Assembly: GCF_900324485.2 (NCBI RefSeq)
Contig: NC_046651.1
Span: 8,524,605-8,588,604, forward strand
Reading direction: 5' to 3'
Origin: Mastacembelus armatus
Taxonomy: Eukaryota > Chordata > Actinopteri > Synbranchiformes > Mastacembelidae
Length of the DNA stretch: 64,000 nt
Positions within the stretch are counted from its first letter, which is position 1, and each line of letters begins with the position of its first letter. The translations under genes and the position numbers were made by a program. Of this stretch, positions 52,307 to 64,000 are shown piece after piece. The notes below the pieces were generated by a model, which was not told the DNA's origin, did not search any database, and was given only the letters and a program-made list of their open reading frames with translations.

Positions 52307-55300
52307 ATGACCATAGTTGACAGAGCTTCAGAAAAGTCTGACCACGAGTCAGTCGGGTGTAAACGATCCCCCTTCACCAGTGGAGACGTGGGGATGGACG
52401 GCAGCTGTTCCAGCAGCTGGGCAATGGGCCCTAACATGCCCAGTGACTCTCCGAGGCTAAAGGCTCCAGGAGGATGCCTGGGCCCGACGCCTGGAGCTGC
52501 TGTCTACAACAGTACACCCTCCTCTCTGGACCGGCCCAAGGAGCAAGGTAGGAGCCCAGATATTTAACAGCTTTGTGTTTCGAGTCTTGAAGCCTAGGCA
52601 GAAACTGGTTAGGATGATGATACATATTCCCGGATGCAGACCTGGTTTACCAAGTATTTGCTGTTTGTCTTGCCTAACATTTATCCCTTACACAGTAAGA
52701 TGCATGTAGAGATCCCTAACATATGTTTGTAGGTGTTGACAGTCAGTGCAGTAACACATATATGTGATGCTAAAACCATCAATCCTTTTTCCAATTATAT
52801 TGGAAGTGCTACCTCTTACTATAAATACACATACAAGACAATGTTTTTTTCAATATGTCTATCTTAAAATTGTTTTGTAGTTTTTGCAAAAAAAACTGCA
52901 TGTTGCTATTGCTAACTTCAGTGAAGTCCTTATGATGGCAAATGATATAAATCACATATTCTTGTAAGTAGTTTGAGAACTGGTACCAAGATATTGTTAT
53001 ATATACATATTACCAGGCAGTGCTAATTACACTACAGGTTTTGTTTCTTTGAATGTAACACAACTAGTTTTGTGGGTGTTGTGTTGATGCTTCCACTCTA
53101 CTTTCATTCATCCAGTTACATAACCAAGCCACTTTGGAAGTGAGAACTTGTGATGCAGTTGGTGTTTTTATTTAAGGACTAGCAGGCTGTCTTGTTTAGG
53201 AGAAACAAAAGGGAATCCAGCTCTGTCTTCTGTTCTTCAGCTGTTTTACAGTGTTGCCCTTGAAAATTAGAGTGAAAGCTATGACTGTAAGACCATGATG
53301 GTCCTTCACTTTGTGTCAGTGTTTATATAAGCAATGTAGCATTGTGTGCATATACAATTATTTGTTGATCTCCTGGACCTGGCAAATAAGTTGAATGTAA
53401 TTTTAGTAATGTTGCTGTGTATGCAGTGATAAGCAGTGGTGACGGCATTGACTTGCCCCAGAAGGTCCTCTTCCCTCCAGAGCGGCTCAACCTGAAATGG
53501 ACCCAGGTTCATCGCATTGGTGCAGGCCTGCAGAATATGGGGAACACATGCTTCCTCAACTCAGCCCTCCAGTGTCTCACCTACACCCCTCCGCTGGCTA
53601 ACTACATGCTGACACGGGAACACTCTAAGACATGTAAGTTAAGATAGTTGTAGGGTGCTTCTTTGCACCAAGGAATTACTTGTGGAATTGTTCAGTCATG
53701 CAGTATATTTATGAGCTTTTTTTGGCTGAATGGTGATGTACTCATCAATGTTTTATCCATCTGGCCCTGGCACAGGTCATGAGCCGGGGTTCTGTATGAT
53801 GTGCACCATGCAAAACCACATCATTCAGGTTTTTGCGAACTCTGGGAATGTCATTAAGCCCATTGGCGTGCTCAATGAACTCAAAAGTAAGTGTATGTCT
53901 GTAAAGCCAGAACATTGAATCTGTGGCTTCATACAAACTATTTATTTAAAAGCTAAAGACAGAAGGTGCTGTGTGGCTGTTTCTCTCCATGTATTTTGGA
54001 GGGAAATCTTCTAATAGGAGTTAAGAGTTATAAATCTGCAGTTAAAATCATTTTTGGCATTTACCAAGCTTACATATCTTTTCAGTTTGTGATGGTTTTT
54101 TTTTTTTTTTTTTTTTTGGTTTGTTTTATCCCCTCCCCCCAGGGATTGCAAAGCACTTCCGCTATGGAAGTCAGGAGGATGCCCATGAGTTCCTGCGGTA
54201 CACAGTGGATGCTATGCAAAAGTCCTGCTTACCTGGAACCAAGTACGTTTCATCCTAAGTGTATTTTTGTTTTAAGACATATTTTTTTACTTGAAAAGGC
54301 TGGCAGTATTTTTGCGTGATTAGGTGGTTGGTTGCTTAATTTTAATAAAGGCCATGAGCTTAAGTCAGATCCATGACAGTAAGAAATTTTCTTACATTTT
54401 GCAAAGGCCATCCAGGATAAATCCTACATAAAATCCTTATGTTGATACACTGGGGTATTTATTTTTCTGCTAAACTGTATAAAGCCCATGCAAAAGTTTT
54501 TCCAATGAGGTTATGTAAACACATGAACCCTCCGTGTATTTTTAACTAAATGTAGAGCAGGACATGTTTAATAGATACACTGTTGACCATTGTGGTTCTC
54601 AGGGGACTCTCGAAGTGATTTTATAAACCTCAAGTATCAAGTTGATTCTTACTCAGTACAAACTGGAGGCCCCTCATCTAATTACTCTTGCTCCAGTTCT
54701 CTCTCAATGTTGCTTTCTGGGCAGAAATATTTTCTAACTTGTAGAAGGTGCAAAGTACTGTAAAGTGGCATGTTTCTCTGTAATAATACAGCCATAAAAT
54801 GATTGTTGGGTTAATAAGGATGTCGGTGACTTATTTCACTTGTTTATTTTTTATTATTTTTCTTTGTTATAGACTGGACAGGCAAACACAGGCAACCACT
54901 TTCATCCATCAAGTATTTGGCGGGTACCTAAGGTCCAGAGGTAAGTTATTATTCATTTGTTTCTTCTAAATGATGTTACTTTTCACAGCCTTTCACAGCC
55001 AACACTGATTTGTCTTTTTCAGTTAAATGTTTAAACTGCAAAGCAGTCTCAGACACATTTGACCCGTTTCTGGATATTACTCTGGAAATTAAGGTAATTA
55101 AACAAAATTGTTCCTTGTGGGTCTGATATGTCTCATGTAACAAACCAATTCATTCAGATGTTATCAAGGTGCTTTCAAACAGTACAGACATCAAGATGGA
55201 TTTTTCTCTTTCTGCAGACGGCTCCCAGTGTCTCCAAAGCTCTGGAGCAGTTTGTTAAGCCAGAGCAGCTGGATGGAGAAAATGCCTACAAATGCACCAA

Positions 55301-58300
55301 GTAAGTACTTTCACATAGAGAGATTAGCAAAGACGACAAGGAAAACCCAGTGCTTTATGTGTTTATTTATATGTCAGTCTGTCCACTAAACTCTGAACAT
55401 TTGTCTCCCTTAGGTGCAAAAAAATGGTCACAGCCTCAAAGAGATTCACCATCCACCGCAACTCGAACGTGCTCACCCTCTCACTCAAACGTTTTGCAAA
55501 CTTCAGTGGAGGAAAAATCACAAAGGTACCGTAACATGTGTACTGTGCCCAGTAAGGTGAACTAGTCATAGGGCAGTGTGTATGGTTTGGTATTCATCGG
55601 CTTTTGTTTGGTCGTCAGGATGTTAAATATCCAGAGTACCTGGACCTGCGGCCGTTCATGTCTCAGTCCCAAGGAGAGCCCCAGGTCTACGGGCTGTACG
55701 CTGTCCTGGTTCACTCTGGATTCAGCTGTCATGCTGGACACTACTTCTGCTATATTAAGGTACTGGCACTGCTACGGACCACTGCTCCAATCTGTCAGGA
55801 CCCTGCTGTTGTCAAGTACACATATCCACATTTGTCTACACAACACTCTACTGACAACTCATTTTAACACAGCTAAATACTAAGTGTCTATGAAGGCCTT
55901 AATGGACTGAGCAAAGGCTTAGCTGCATACAAAAGTAGGAAAAGTTTATAGACCAAATATTATTGTTATATGTATGAAAGCAAATGTATATATCGTGATA
56001 CTTTGTCTAATTTATGTTTAGCACTTCAGATTTTTGAAGTGGAACTTGTGTAACCTGCCAACTCTCTCGTTTCACAGGCAAGCAATGGTCAGTGGTATCA
56101 GATGAACGACTCCTCTGTGTCTCTCAGTGACATCAGGTCTGTTCTCAACCAGCAGGCCTATGTCCTCTTCTACATCAAGTAAGTAGACATAGTTGTCTGG
56201 GTCACGTTTTTTTTTGTTTTTTTTTTACATAGGTTTTTCCTCTCTTATTTGAAATATGCTTTCCCATATTTTGAGAAAATGGCACAATTTTAATCGCTTA
56301 ACTGTTTTTTTTTGTTTTGTTTTGTTTTGTTTTTTTGTGTCCCAGGTCTGGTGATGTGAAAAAAAACAGTGAATATGGCCACACGAGCCATAACCCTGGT
56401 GTCCCTGGTCAGTCATCTCCACGACCAGTGGTAATACCACGCGTCAACGCCACCATCCACCACAACAACATCGGCTTCATAGGTCCCCAGCTGCCTCCAC
56501 ATATGACCAAGGTACTGCGAACTAACTTACGAACAAAAATAGTTATCAAGTTGTGTAGCCGCTCTTTGTCCCAGCATTATGTGTCTGTTTTGTTTATTGT
56601 CCAGAACACTCTCCATGTCAATGGGAATGGATCTCTGAGAAACTATCCCACCAGCTCCAAGCCCAGCACCAGCAGCAGTGTCCTGGGAAAACCTAGCCAT
56701 GGACTGGCCTCTGCCTCTTCCATCTCCCACTCAATCAGTCGACCCACAATGATTCCAGACCACGACAAACGCCAGAAACTTTCATTCTTCATTGGACAAG
56801 GCAAACAGAGTCGCCCATCCTCCTCGTCTTCTTACAGCCAGCCGTCCTCTGCCAGCAGCAGCTCCTCTTCCAGCTCTTTATCGTCCTCACAGTCTACCTC
56901 AGATGTCCACCCAGAAGTTCGCTTTGTTCCACGTCAGCTCAACCACGTTAACGGCACACCTTGCAGTAATGGGGATCACCACACTGGAGGGAATGCAGCA
57001 TCATTCCTGGTACCATATGGCCAAGAGTCCTCAGAGGAATCAGACCAGGAAAACTGTGGCACTCTGGATAATGGTTCTTTAGCCAAGTCTCACCTTAATG
57101 GAAACAACAGAACAGGAGATGTGTTTGAAAATTCTTCTCAAGCCACAAATGGAGAGGCGGGACTGCACCATAATGGTAACGGATTAAATGGATCAGCCTA
57201 TGCAGCCTCTAAATCGGGTCAGAACGGGCATCATTATGGACACCACAAAGTCAATGGACACAACACCACAGATAAGGTAAAATACATACTTTATATACTG
57301 TGCATTTTCCCCCTAAGATGTTGATTCTTTGCATGAACAGGCATTTTTAACTAATAATCATGGAATGTTTTGTGCCCTTCAGATCTCTGGCAGTAATCAC
57401 AGCAGTTCATCCTTTGTGGCTACTGTTGCAGCTAACGGACTAGACAGTGACCAAAGTCAAACAAGGTAAAACGGCATTAACAGACATAGGTAGACTATTG
57501 CTTCAGTGTACAAATCTAGTGCAGTCCAGTTGCATTGATGTGGATAGTGTTCTTAGGTTCTACATAGACATTGCTGACTAAAAGTTTGGTTTAAACTATT
57601 GTTTATGTTCTTTTTCCAGCAAAGAGGCACACACATCTGCCTCATCCCAGGCCAGTTCCTCTCAGAGCAGCCACCCTGCTGCCAGTGAAAGCCAGCACCT
57701 CTCCACTGCTACTGACACAAGGGCTAAAATTTTGTCTGAACCCCTGCCTCAGCTTACAGCATCCTGTGCTATTAGCTCTCCACCTTCAGCTACTGCTACA
57801 AAGACTAATTCAGCTTCCTCTTCCTCATATCATGGCAAAACTGAGGCCTTACCGACTCCACCAGACGGGTCCCAAAGCACCAGCGGGGCCTCTCCACAGA
57901 AGATTAGTACAGGTGGGGATGAAGCCAAGGACCTACCACAGACCAACGGACTGTCCGCAGGGACTGAAGGACGTATTGATGCTAAGGAGCAGCACCAGTC
58001 CAAGCCCAGTTCCAGAGGCAATGACAGACAGTCTTCCCGAGACAGGGATAGAGACAGACCGTACTCTGACTGGAGCAGAGACAGGGAGAGACACTACAGG
58101 GACAGGAGTCAGGAGCGAGAGAGTGATGGTGATCGGCATCGGTACAGACGGGACTATAGAGATGGCCACCACCACCATCATCGCTCAAACAGGGATCGTT
58201 TGCCTCCTTCAAGTCGTTACTACAGGGACTGGGAGTCGGAGCGTCGCCGGGAGCGAACTCACCACCCCAGGGAGCGCGATCGTGACAGGTGTTCTCACCA

Positions 58301-59508
58301 TTACCACTACTACCACCACCACCGATCCAGAGAGGACTGGGACCGTGAGCGCAGGGGACATGGCTGTCACTATCGTGAGGACTCTAGCAACCGCAGGAGA
58401 TGGCAGCAGGAGAGTCGAGAACCTCGGGCAATGAAGGACAAGAGTGACCCTTCAAAAGAGGAGCTTGCCAAAGTGCCAGAGACATCCTCAAAGTCCAAGG
58501 GCTCGCCCCCTCGGGCTCCGGTCTCTGTATCTGGACCAGCTCCGAACAGAGAGGAACAAATTGTCAAGGGGACGAGCAAGGAGAGAGACAACAGCTCTGA
58601 GGCTCGTCGTGCAAAAAAACACAAAAAGAGCAAGAAAAAGAAGAAGTCAAAGGATAAAGACAGACACTGTGAGAGTGGGTGAGTGACATTACTGATGGTC
58701 ATTTAATTCATTTAGCAAAAAAAGCATTCACTGGTTTTGGCTTTTCAGATCTTTTCATAACAAATGTTAACTTTCCATAACTGCATGTTTTTGAGTTTTT
58801 ACCTTACACATTAGCAATGTAGGTTATTGTCAGCTGTAGCCATATGTTATTATAACTGCTGATGGTACCTCTGTAAGTTTTGAAATCAAATCGTGGTTTA
58901 AGGATCACCATGGTGCGTTCTGTTTTCCCATAGAAGCTCTGACGGGGATTCAGACAGAGTCACAGAAATAAAAAAGAAGAAGAAAAAGAAGAGGCAGCGG
59001 GACAGCGAAGCTGAGCAGCACAGTCCTGGAACATCGCAGAGCCACAAGAACAGACGCAGTGAGGAGAGGGAGAGCCTCAAGAGATGTTACTATGACAACA
59101 AAGACGCTAAACATGACGATGGCTTTTTACCAGAAAAACGCAGGCGCACAGATTACAGCGACAGCAGCAGTGACCACCAACACCCTCCCTACCACACCTC
59201 GCCCAGAAACGGTTCAACTCATCACCATCTCAATGGATATGCAGGTATTACAGGGTATTATATAAAATAATTTAAGGGATTTAGGTTCCTTTTAAAATAC
59301 ATTAATTTAGCCCTTTGATGAAAATGTCCACACATGTACATCAAATGGTTCAAGAACAGCGTTCAGTTTCCTGTGGGTATTTTTAGTGTTTTTAGTCTCA
59401 ATTTTACAGGAACATAAGAGGTTAAAGTGTCAACCCTGTTTTGTAGGAAGCGGTTACAGCCGAACCAGTGGTGACTCCCACAGATCCTCCAGTGGCCTGA
59501 AACACTGA
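52307..59508 (+). CDS. usp42: ubiquitin carboxyl-terminal hydrolase 42
   Basis: A nuclear USP-family cysteine protease that removes ubiquitin; mammalian USP42 acts on p53 and histone H2B. Exons: 52307-52547, 53427-53633, 53776-53886, 54143-54242, 54873-54940, 55023-55093, 55218-55300, 55414-55525, 55619-55759, 56078-56178, 56346-56511, 56605-57276, 57383-57465, 57620-58678, 58934-59244, 59447-59508. They give 1195 residues (human 1324). The start [12 protein letters not shown] matches human MTIVDKASESSD. Cys box [18 protein letters not shown] (Cys122), His box [11 protein letters not shown] (His372), then WYQMND (Asp389): the triad is complete. Zinc-ribbon cysteines occur in exons 6-8 (VKCLNCK, YKCTKCKK). 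After the catalytic core comes a Ser-rich linker, then Arg/Asp and His repeats encoded at about 58030-58400 and Lys-rich runs, as expected for nuclear-speckle targeting. USP36 is the nearest relative; the start and synteny favour USP42. Confidence 0.95.
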
Positions 59509-61080
59509 CTGTGAGTAGGTGTCCTTTTAATGGTTATCACAGTATGCTCCAGTGCTGATAAACAGAGGGAACTCAAACGTTTTAGCTCATAGCTCTGCAA
59601 AAAGACTGAACGGATGCTGCCTCTTTCTCGTTTCAGACACATCTTTTTAACAACCGCAGAGGAAGGACATCAATAACTTTTTTGACGTGGTGCTTCTTCA
59701 TTGGGAATATGGTGTATTTTTACCACAACTAAAGTGTTTTAAATGTTCAGAAATCTTTTTTTTTTTTTTTTTTAAGGCATCGATTTAGTTGCCCTAATGC
59801 TCCTAACTATGTTTGAAACAGTTGCCACCTGTTAAACATTTATGATGAATATTATTAGTATATACTTGTATGAACACAAAGAAAGCCTGGAGCTTAAACA
59901 TCTCAGCTGCTGCTCAGTGGAACTCAGGACTTAAACTTGTTAACATCCACCACAGATATCCACCTGCTTCAAATGTGAGTGAAACAAAGGGAAAGCGTAC
60001 TGCTCACAAGAGGAACCATACGGCATCGCGCAGGATGTCACAGAACTTGCAGCGTTTAAGTTCTTTTCTCGGATCCCGCTGGGAGCGGACAAACTAAGGG
60101 ATGGACATATACATAAATGAGGCAGACGAGTGCAGTGGTGGAGACAAGGCTCCGCTGACCGATACCTCCACTTTTACCCTGGACAGACTTGAGGACATTT
60201 CCCAGCTTTTTCTTTTTTTTTTTTTTTTGTTTGTTCCATTTTGCTCTGAAGCCTAAGATTCACACTCTGTAATTTTTAAACTTTTTCACGAAATGCAGAG
60301 ACTTTACTCTGGATCATGCCTGTTTCCTTTCACACATTCGTTTTCACTGGAAAAAGCATCAAAAATTTGTTATCATGGCTGTGGACCATTTGTTAGCTTT
60401 TTAATGAAAACTACAGTTTGTCTTCTAGTGTCATAAAAATACTGTGAATTTAATTTTGAACTGTACTATCAGTTATTTTTACACGTGAAAGTCCTGCATC
60501 AGGATTATCAGTAGATGTTTTGTTTTTAAAAAGACCTGTTCATTTTAACCATATTCTTTAGACAAAGTTCTGTATCGAGTATGGTTTGTTTTGTTTTTCA
60601 ACTTTAGATATAAGTTGAAATGTCTGTTATCCCTTTTAGTTTAGCATGTCAGATTTTCTATGTTGAATAAGGTAAAAGCCTTAAAATACATTTGTTAATG
60701 TCAGAAATTGTAATTTGTTCTTGGTCTTTGACTTTGTTTACAAGCTGCATTGAAATGAATGAAAAATTCTGATTGAAATGAAAAACGAGTTGCCAGGGAT
60801 TTTTGAAAAAGCTCCTGTCTGCCTTTGTATTATAGAGAATAGACCCACAGTATTTCAGCATCTTGTTGAACAAATTTTTCACTACAGTTCATTTATTATG
60901 AAGATCCATTACAAATGAAAACTAAACTCTTCTGCATTCAGGTTTTTCTAGCTGTGAGTCAGCAGGATGGTTCATCTCACTATATTTTCTAGTTTCCATG
61001 TTTGAAATAACCAAAGACTTGGTAAGTCTTGAGCACTCATCACTGAAGTCACATGCACACAAAATCTGTTTTCTGTTCAG
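59509..61080 (+). other. 3' UTR of usp42
   Basis: About 1.5 kb without further coding exons, rich in T runs (59757-59774, 60210-60228). No clear plus-strand AATAAA occurs before 61541 and 61736, so the transcript may use a variant signal or extend across the end of cyth3. Confidence 0.4.
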
Positions 61081-61088
61081 CATGTGTT

Positions 61089-62317
61089 TTTATTAAAAGT
61101 CTTCATCCAAGTGTTCAGGAGAAGTTTTCCCAAATCAAGATCGAACCAGATTCAAGCCTAAAATCAGCACCACCTGGCTGTGGTTTGGTTTGATCCGTCT
61201 GGGTAAATCAGTCCTCAGATTCCAGTCAGAGTTTAGTTAAGTCCAGCATCTCTAGTTTCATCTTTTGGATATTCTGAACCCAGTTACTCTATACTCTCCT
61301 ACTTAACTCAGCCTAGTGAGTTTCCTCTCATACACCATGATGTTTGATCTGATACTATGCACACGGTCCCTCTTTCATTAAATGTAAACTACTAGTCGTC
61401 AAACTAAAAAGGTGAATGGGTGGAGGCAACGGCCATTATGACATTTACATGCTACATAAACAAAGAAAAACAAAACAGTATGTACATTAGATACTATACA
61501 TGCATAATGTAAGTCAGGGGCTGCCTCTAATGTTAATAAGAAAATAAATACAAAAGAAATTAACTTGATCACAGCGGTGAATCTTCGATACATAATAGTA
61601 CAGAACTACTACATGATGTATTGTAGCTTTTTAAAGGGTCATTACACCTAATGTACGTTAAGTATTACTCCCCGATCTATTTTGAAGAAGTATGGTGTCC
61701 TGTAAATGTACAAAGTATGAACCTCACTTTCTACAATAAATCAGTGTTTGCATGTAGAGTCACATATGGCTAACAATCAGACCAGCTGATTTAACCGCTT
61801 GAGGCTTTGTGAAGTTAACAGGATAGTTGTCAGAGGACACAAGGTGAAGAAAACATGCTGACTGGCATCTGGGACAGCCGACCCGGTCTGGATGAAAGGA
61901 TACAACAAAGTATATTTATCCTCACTGCAATTATAGTGCAGTGGATATAATTCCTTCTGTGTCCAGCAGAGGGCAATACTGTCATATCCACATTATGCAA
62001 AGATTTTCCCATGACTCCAGTCAAGCCTGGTCCTCTAGAAATCTGCAGGCTTCATCCTGACGCCCACTACCATCCAGCTTGGTAAAGGTTTTGCACAGAG
62101 TTTGTTCACCTCAGTATTTAAAGTCTGTGTCAGATTAAACAAAGTGTCACGTCACGTCAACCTAGAACTGAGGTGTGGACAGTCTCCAGGTGGAAATAAA
62201 GATGCTCCCACCTGCGTTTGCACGGGAGTCCTTCACAAACCCCAGGACGGACACATACACACAAACTCTGCTGGTCACAGAAACGATGGTGATACAGATG
62301 GGGTCGAAGACGGGCGA
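61089..62317 (-). other. 3' UTR of cyth3
   Basis: It runs from the cyth3 stop at 62318 to a minus-strand AATAAA at 61089-61094 (TTTATT on the plus strand). No other gene is seen. cyth3 and usp42 converge here. Confidence 0.5.
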
Positions 62318-63815
62318 TCATTTCTTATTGGCTATCCTCCTCTTCCTGGTGGCCAACATGTCGTAGAAAGGATCTCTGCTGATGCTCGCTCTGTGGAAAG
62401 AACACAGGAAGAAACGGATTGCTGATCAATTATTTCCAACTGTTCACATTGATCTCACACACATACACACACACACACACACGTTTGCAGAATGGATTTG
62501 TCAAAACTCTTCAGCTATAGAGCTTAAAGAAAAGACATTTATTTATTCCAGGGCCGTTTTACAGTGAGAGAATTTTGAAATGGCACTAGGTTGTCCTTAA
62601 TCTGTCTTGCCTCTGTCAGTGCATAGTGATCAGCACCAGAGCCTGGCATTGACGTTGATTTATTACACATCTGAAACCTGTTCTTCACTCACCCTTCACT
62701 TCCCGTGCTATTAATACCTAATCGTTTATGTTATCCACAAAAAATAAATAAATGAATAAATAAACAGCACACATCGGGCAACAAAATGGAATGCAGGTTT
62801 TGTCCATTAGCTTGTAGAGAAAAGCTGATGTAAGCTCTACAGGCTTTCATGCTCACTAATAGAGAACCAAAGCTTTGTTGTCACTGTCACACACTGAAGA
62901 TGGGAATAAAACTGAGTAATTCACATCCTTCCCGGCAGAGAAGCAGCTGAGATGGCCAGTCCAGTGTGTGTTTATGCACAGAGCAGTCAGCACAAGAACA
63001 ACTTCCACACTTGCAGATGAGTCAGTCAGGTGTGGGTATAGTGTGGGTATAATGTGGGTATAGTGTGTGTGTGTGTGAGAGAGAATGTGCTGACCGCAGG
63101 ACAGTCTGCCGCCCCAGCAGCTGAGTCAAGTGAAAGTGTGGCTGTGGCAGCACAGCTCTGGTAGAGACAGGAACCTTTCCATTTGTAAGTGGACTGAAAC
63201 ACCAAGAGACAACTCTCCTGATTTTACACTAAAAGCACTTTGAGGCCTGCAACGTGTGTCTGAAGGTCAGCGGACTCTAACGCTCCCAGAGTGGGAAACA
63301 ACACCCTCCCTCATCTGTCCAATCAGACCTGAGGCAGCTTTATCCAAACACCATTCCAGTGACTTAGCTGAAAAACTCAATGGAGACGTTTAATGGAGAC
63401 ACACGTCTGTCAGTGCTAAGTGTTTCCTTTAAAATCATCAGAGCATGGAAGGATTGTGTAATATGATTTCAGCCCTGGTGATCATATTTGCCAGTGAAGT
63501 TGCAGCTGAGTAGATAATAACCACTGCACTGATCAATTACCCACAGGGCCCAATTTACTCCTGCACCTCCACTCTCTCACTGGTTAACACGGCAGCATTT
63601 GGAAATGACAAACCAGGTGTAGGCTGCCAAAAGACTTCTAAAAGTGCAGCAAGGCTTAGAGCCTGAGCAGGAGGACGTGCATGTGTGTGTGTGTTTTTCT
63701 TTGCTTGCAGAGGACTAATCAAAAGGAAGTGAGCTTATCCAACAGAGCAGAAAACACCTCGGAGTGTTATCTGTGTCGCAGTGTGAGAAACAAAGCCACA
63801 TTTAGTCACCAGTAT

Positions 63816-63866
<51 letters not shown>

Positions 63867-64000
63867 GCTTTCTCACAGTCAAGGCAAGGTCAGATGTGAG
63901 AAAGCCCCACATGGGAGCGGCCCAGCGTTGGCTAAGTGCCCTTTCGGTGTAAATGGATCCACACTAACAGCATCTCTTACTTGATGGATTTGATCCACTC
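62318..64000 (-). CDS. cyth3: cytohesin-3, last two coding exons (partial)
   Basis: An ARF guanine-nucleotide exchange factor with a Sec7 domain and a PH domain that binds PIP3 at the plasma membrane. Only the end is in the window: the penultimate exon, cut by the edge, occupies 64000-63981 and reads EWIKSIK, and the last exon at 62390-62318 reads ASISRDPFYDMLATRKRRI then ANKK and a stop. The join at AA|GTAAGA with CCACAG|A keeps frame. The residues equal, from memory, the C-terminus of human CYTH3, the end of the PH domain plus the polybasic tail. CYTH1 and CYTH2 differ in this tail, which favours CYTH3. The 1.6 kb intron holds microsatellites only. Confidence 0.9.
62458..62481. repeat. (CA)n microsatellite in cyth3 intron
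   Basis: A short CA run just upstream, in transcript terms, of the last cyth3 exon. Confidence 0.75.
63815..63864. repeat. (TG)n microsatellite in cyth3 intron
   Basis: About 24 uninterrupted TG units in the last intron of cyth3. Confidence 0.85.

Noticed and set aside
57685-58434. Long second open frame overlapping the usp42 C-terminal exon
   Set aside because: It arises from the Arg/Asp repeat composition of the true frame; its product is Thr-rich low complexity with no start context or family match.

Overview
The window is nuclear DNA from a ray-finned fish, most likely a percomorph teleost. The evidence is compact vertebrate genes with GT-AG introns, a tandem set of beta-type parvalbumins, teleost SINEs and LINE2-like debris, and many (TG)n/(CA)n microsatellites. 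I see no prokaryotic, viral or CRISPR features. Gene models were built by joining in-frame exons at splice sites and comparing the products with family sequences from memory; no alignment was run.

Layout from left to right. About 1.4-12.7 kb: three tandem parvalbumin genes (+), each with its own TATA box and a non-coding first exon, and with identical intron phases. 13.2-21.4 kb: ccz1 (+), a subunit of the Mon1-Ccz1 Rab7 exchange factor. 22.5-28.1 kb: dlgap5/HURP (+), a mitotic spindle protein with a G2/M-type promoter. 28.2-33.4 kb: rsph10b (-), a MORN-repeat radial-spoke protein whose start overlaps an RFX X-box. 33.5-38.4 kb: pms2 (-), a MutL mismatch-repair endonuclease. 39.2-48.4 kb: eif2ak1/HRI (+), with the whole of ankrd61 (-) inside its intron 13. 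48.4-51 kb: a gene-poor gap holding one candidate two-exon small transcript and a row of degenerate tRNA-like motifs. 51-61 kb: usp42 (+), a deubiquitinase with a CpG-rich 5' region. 61-64 kb: the 3' end of cyth3 (-), an ARF-GEF that runs off the right edge.

The gene set matches, from memory, human 7p22.1 (OCM, CCZ1, RSPH10B, PMS2, EIF2AK1 with nested ANKRD61, USP42, CYTH3). The genes do not form one pathway; this is a conserved synteny block. Departures from the human block as I remember it are dlgap5 lying between ccz1 and rsph10b, no aimp2 next to pms2, and a flipped orientation of the eif2ak1/ankrd61 pair.

The points most worth following up are the RFX X-box at rsph10b, the paired CCAAT plus CHR layout at dlgap5, a (TG)n tract that itself forms the splice acceptor of parvalbumin copy 3, a possible alternative C-terminus of HRI set by a poly(A) signal over a stop codon, an in-frame upstream start for Ccz1, and a candidate 44-residue microprotein between eif2ak1 and usp42.
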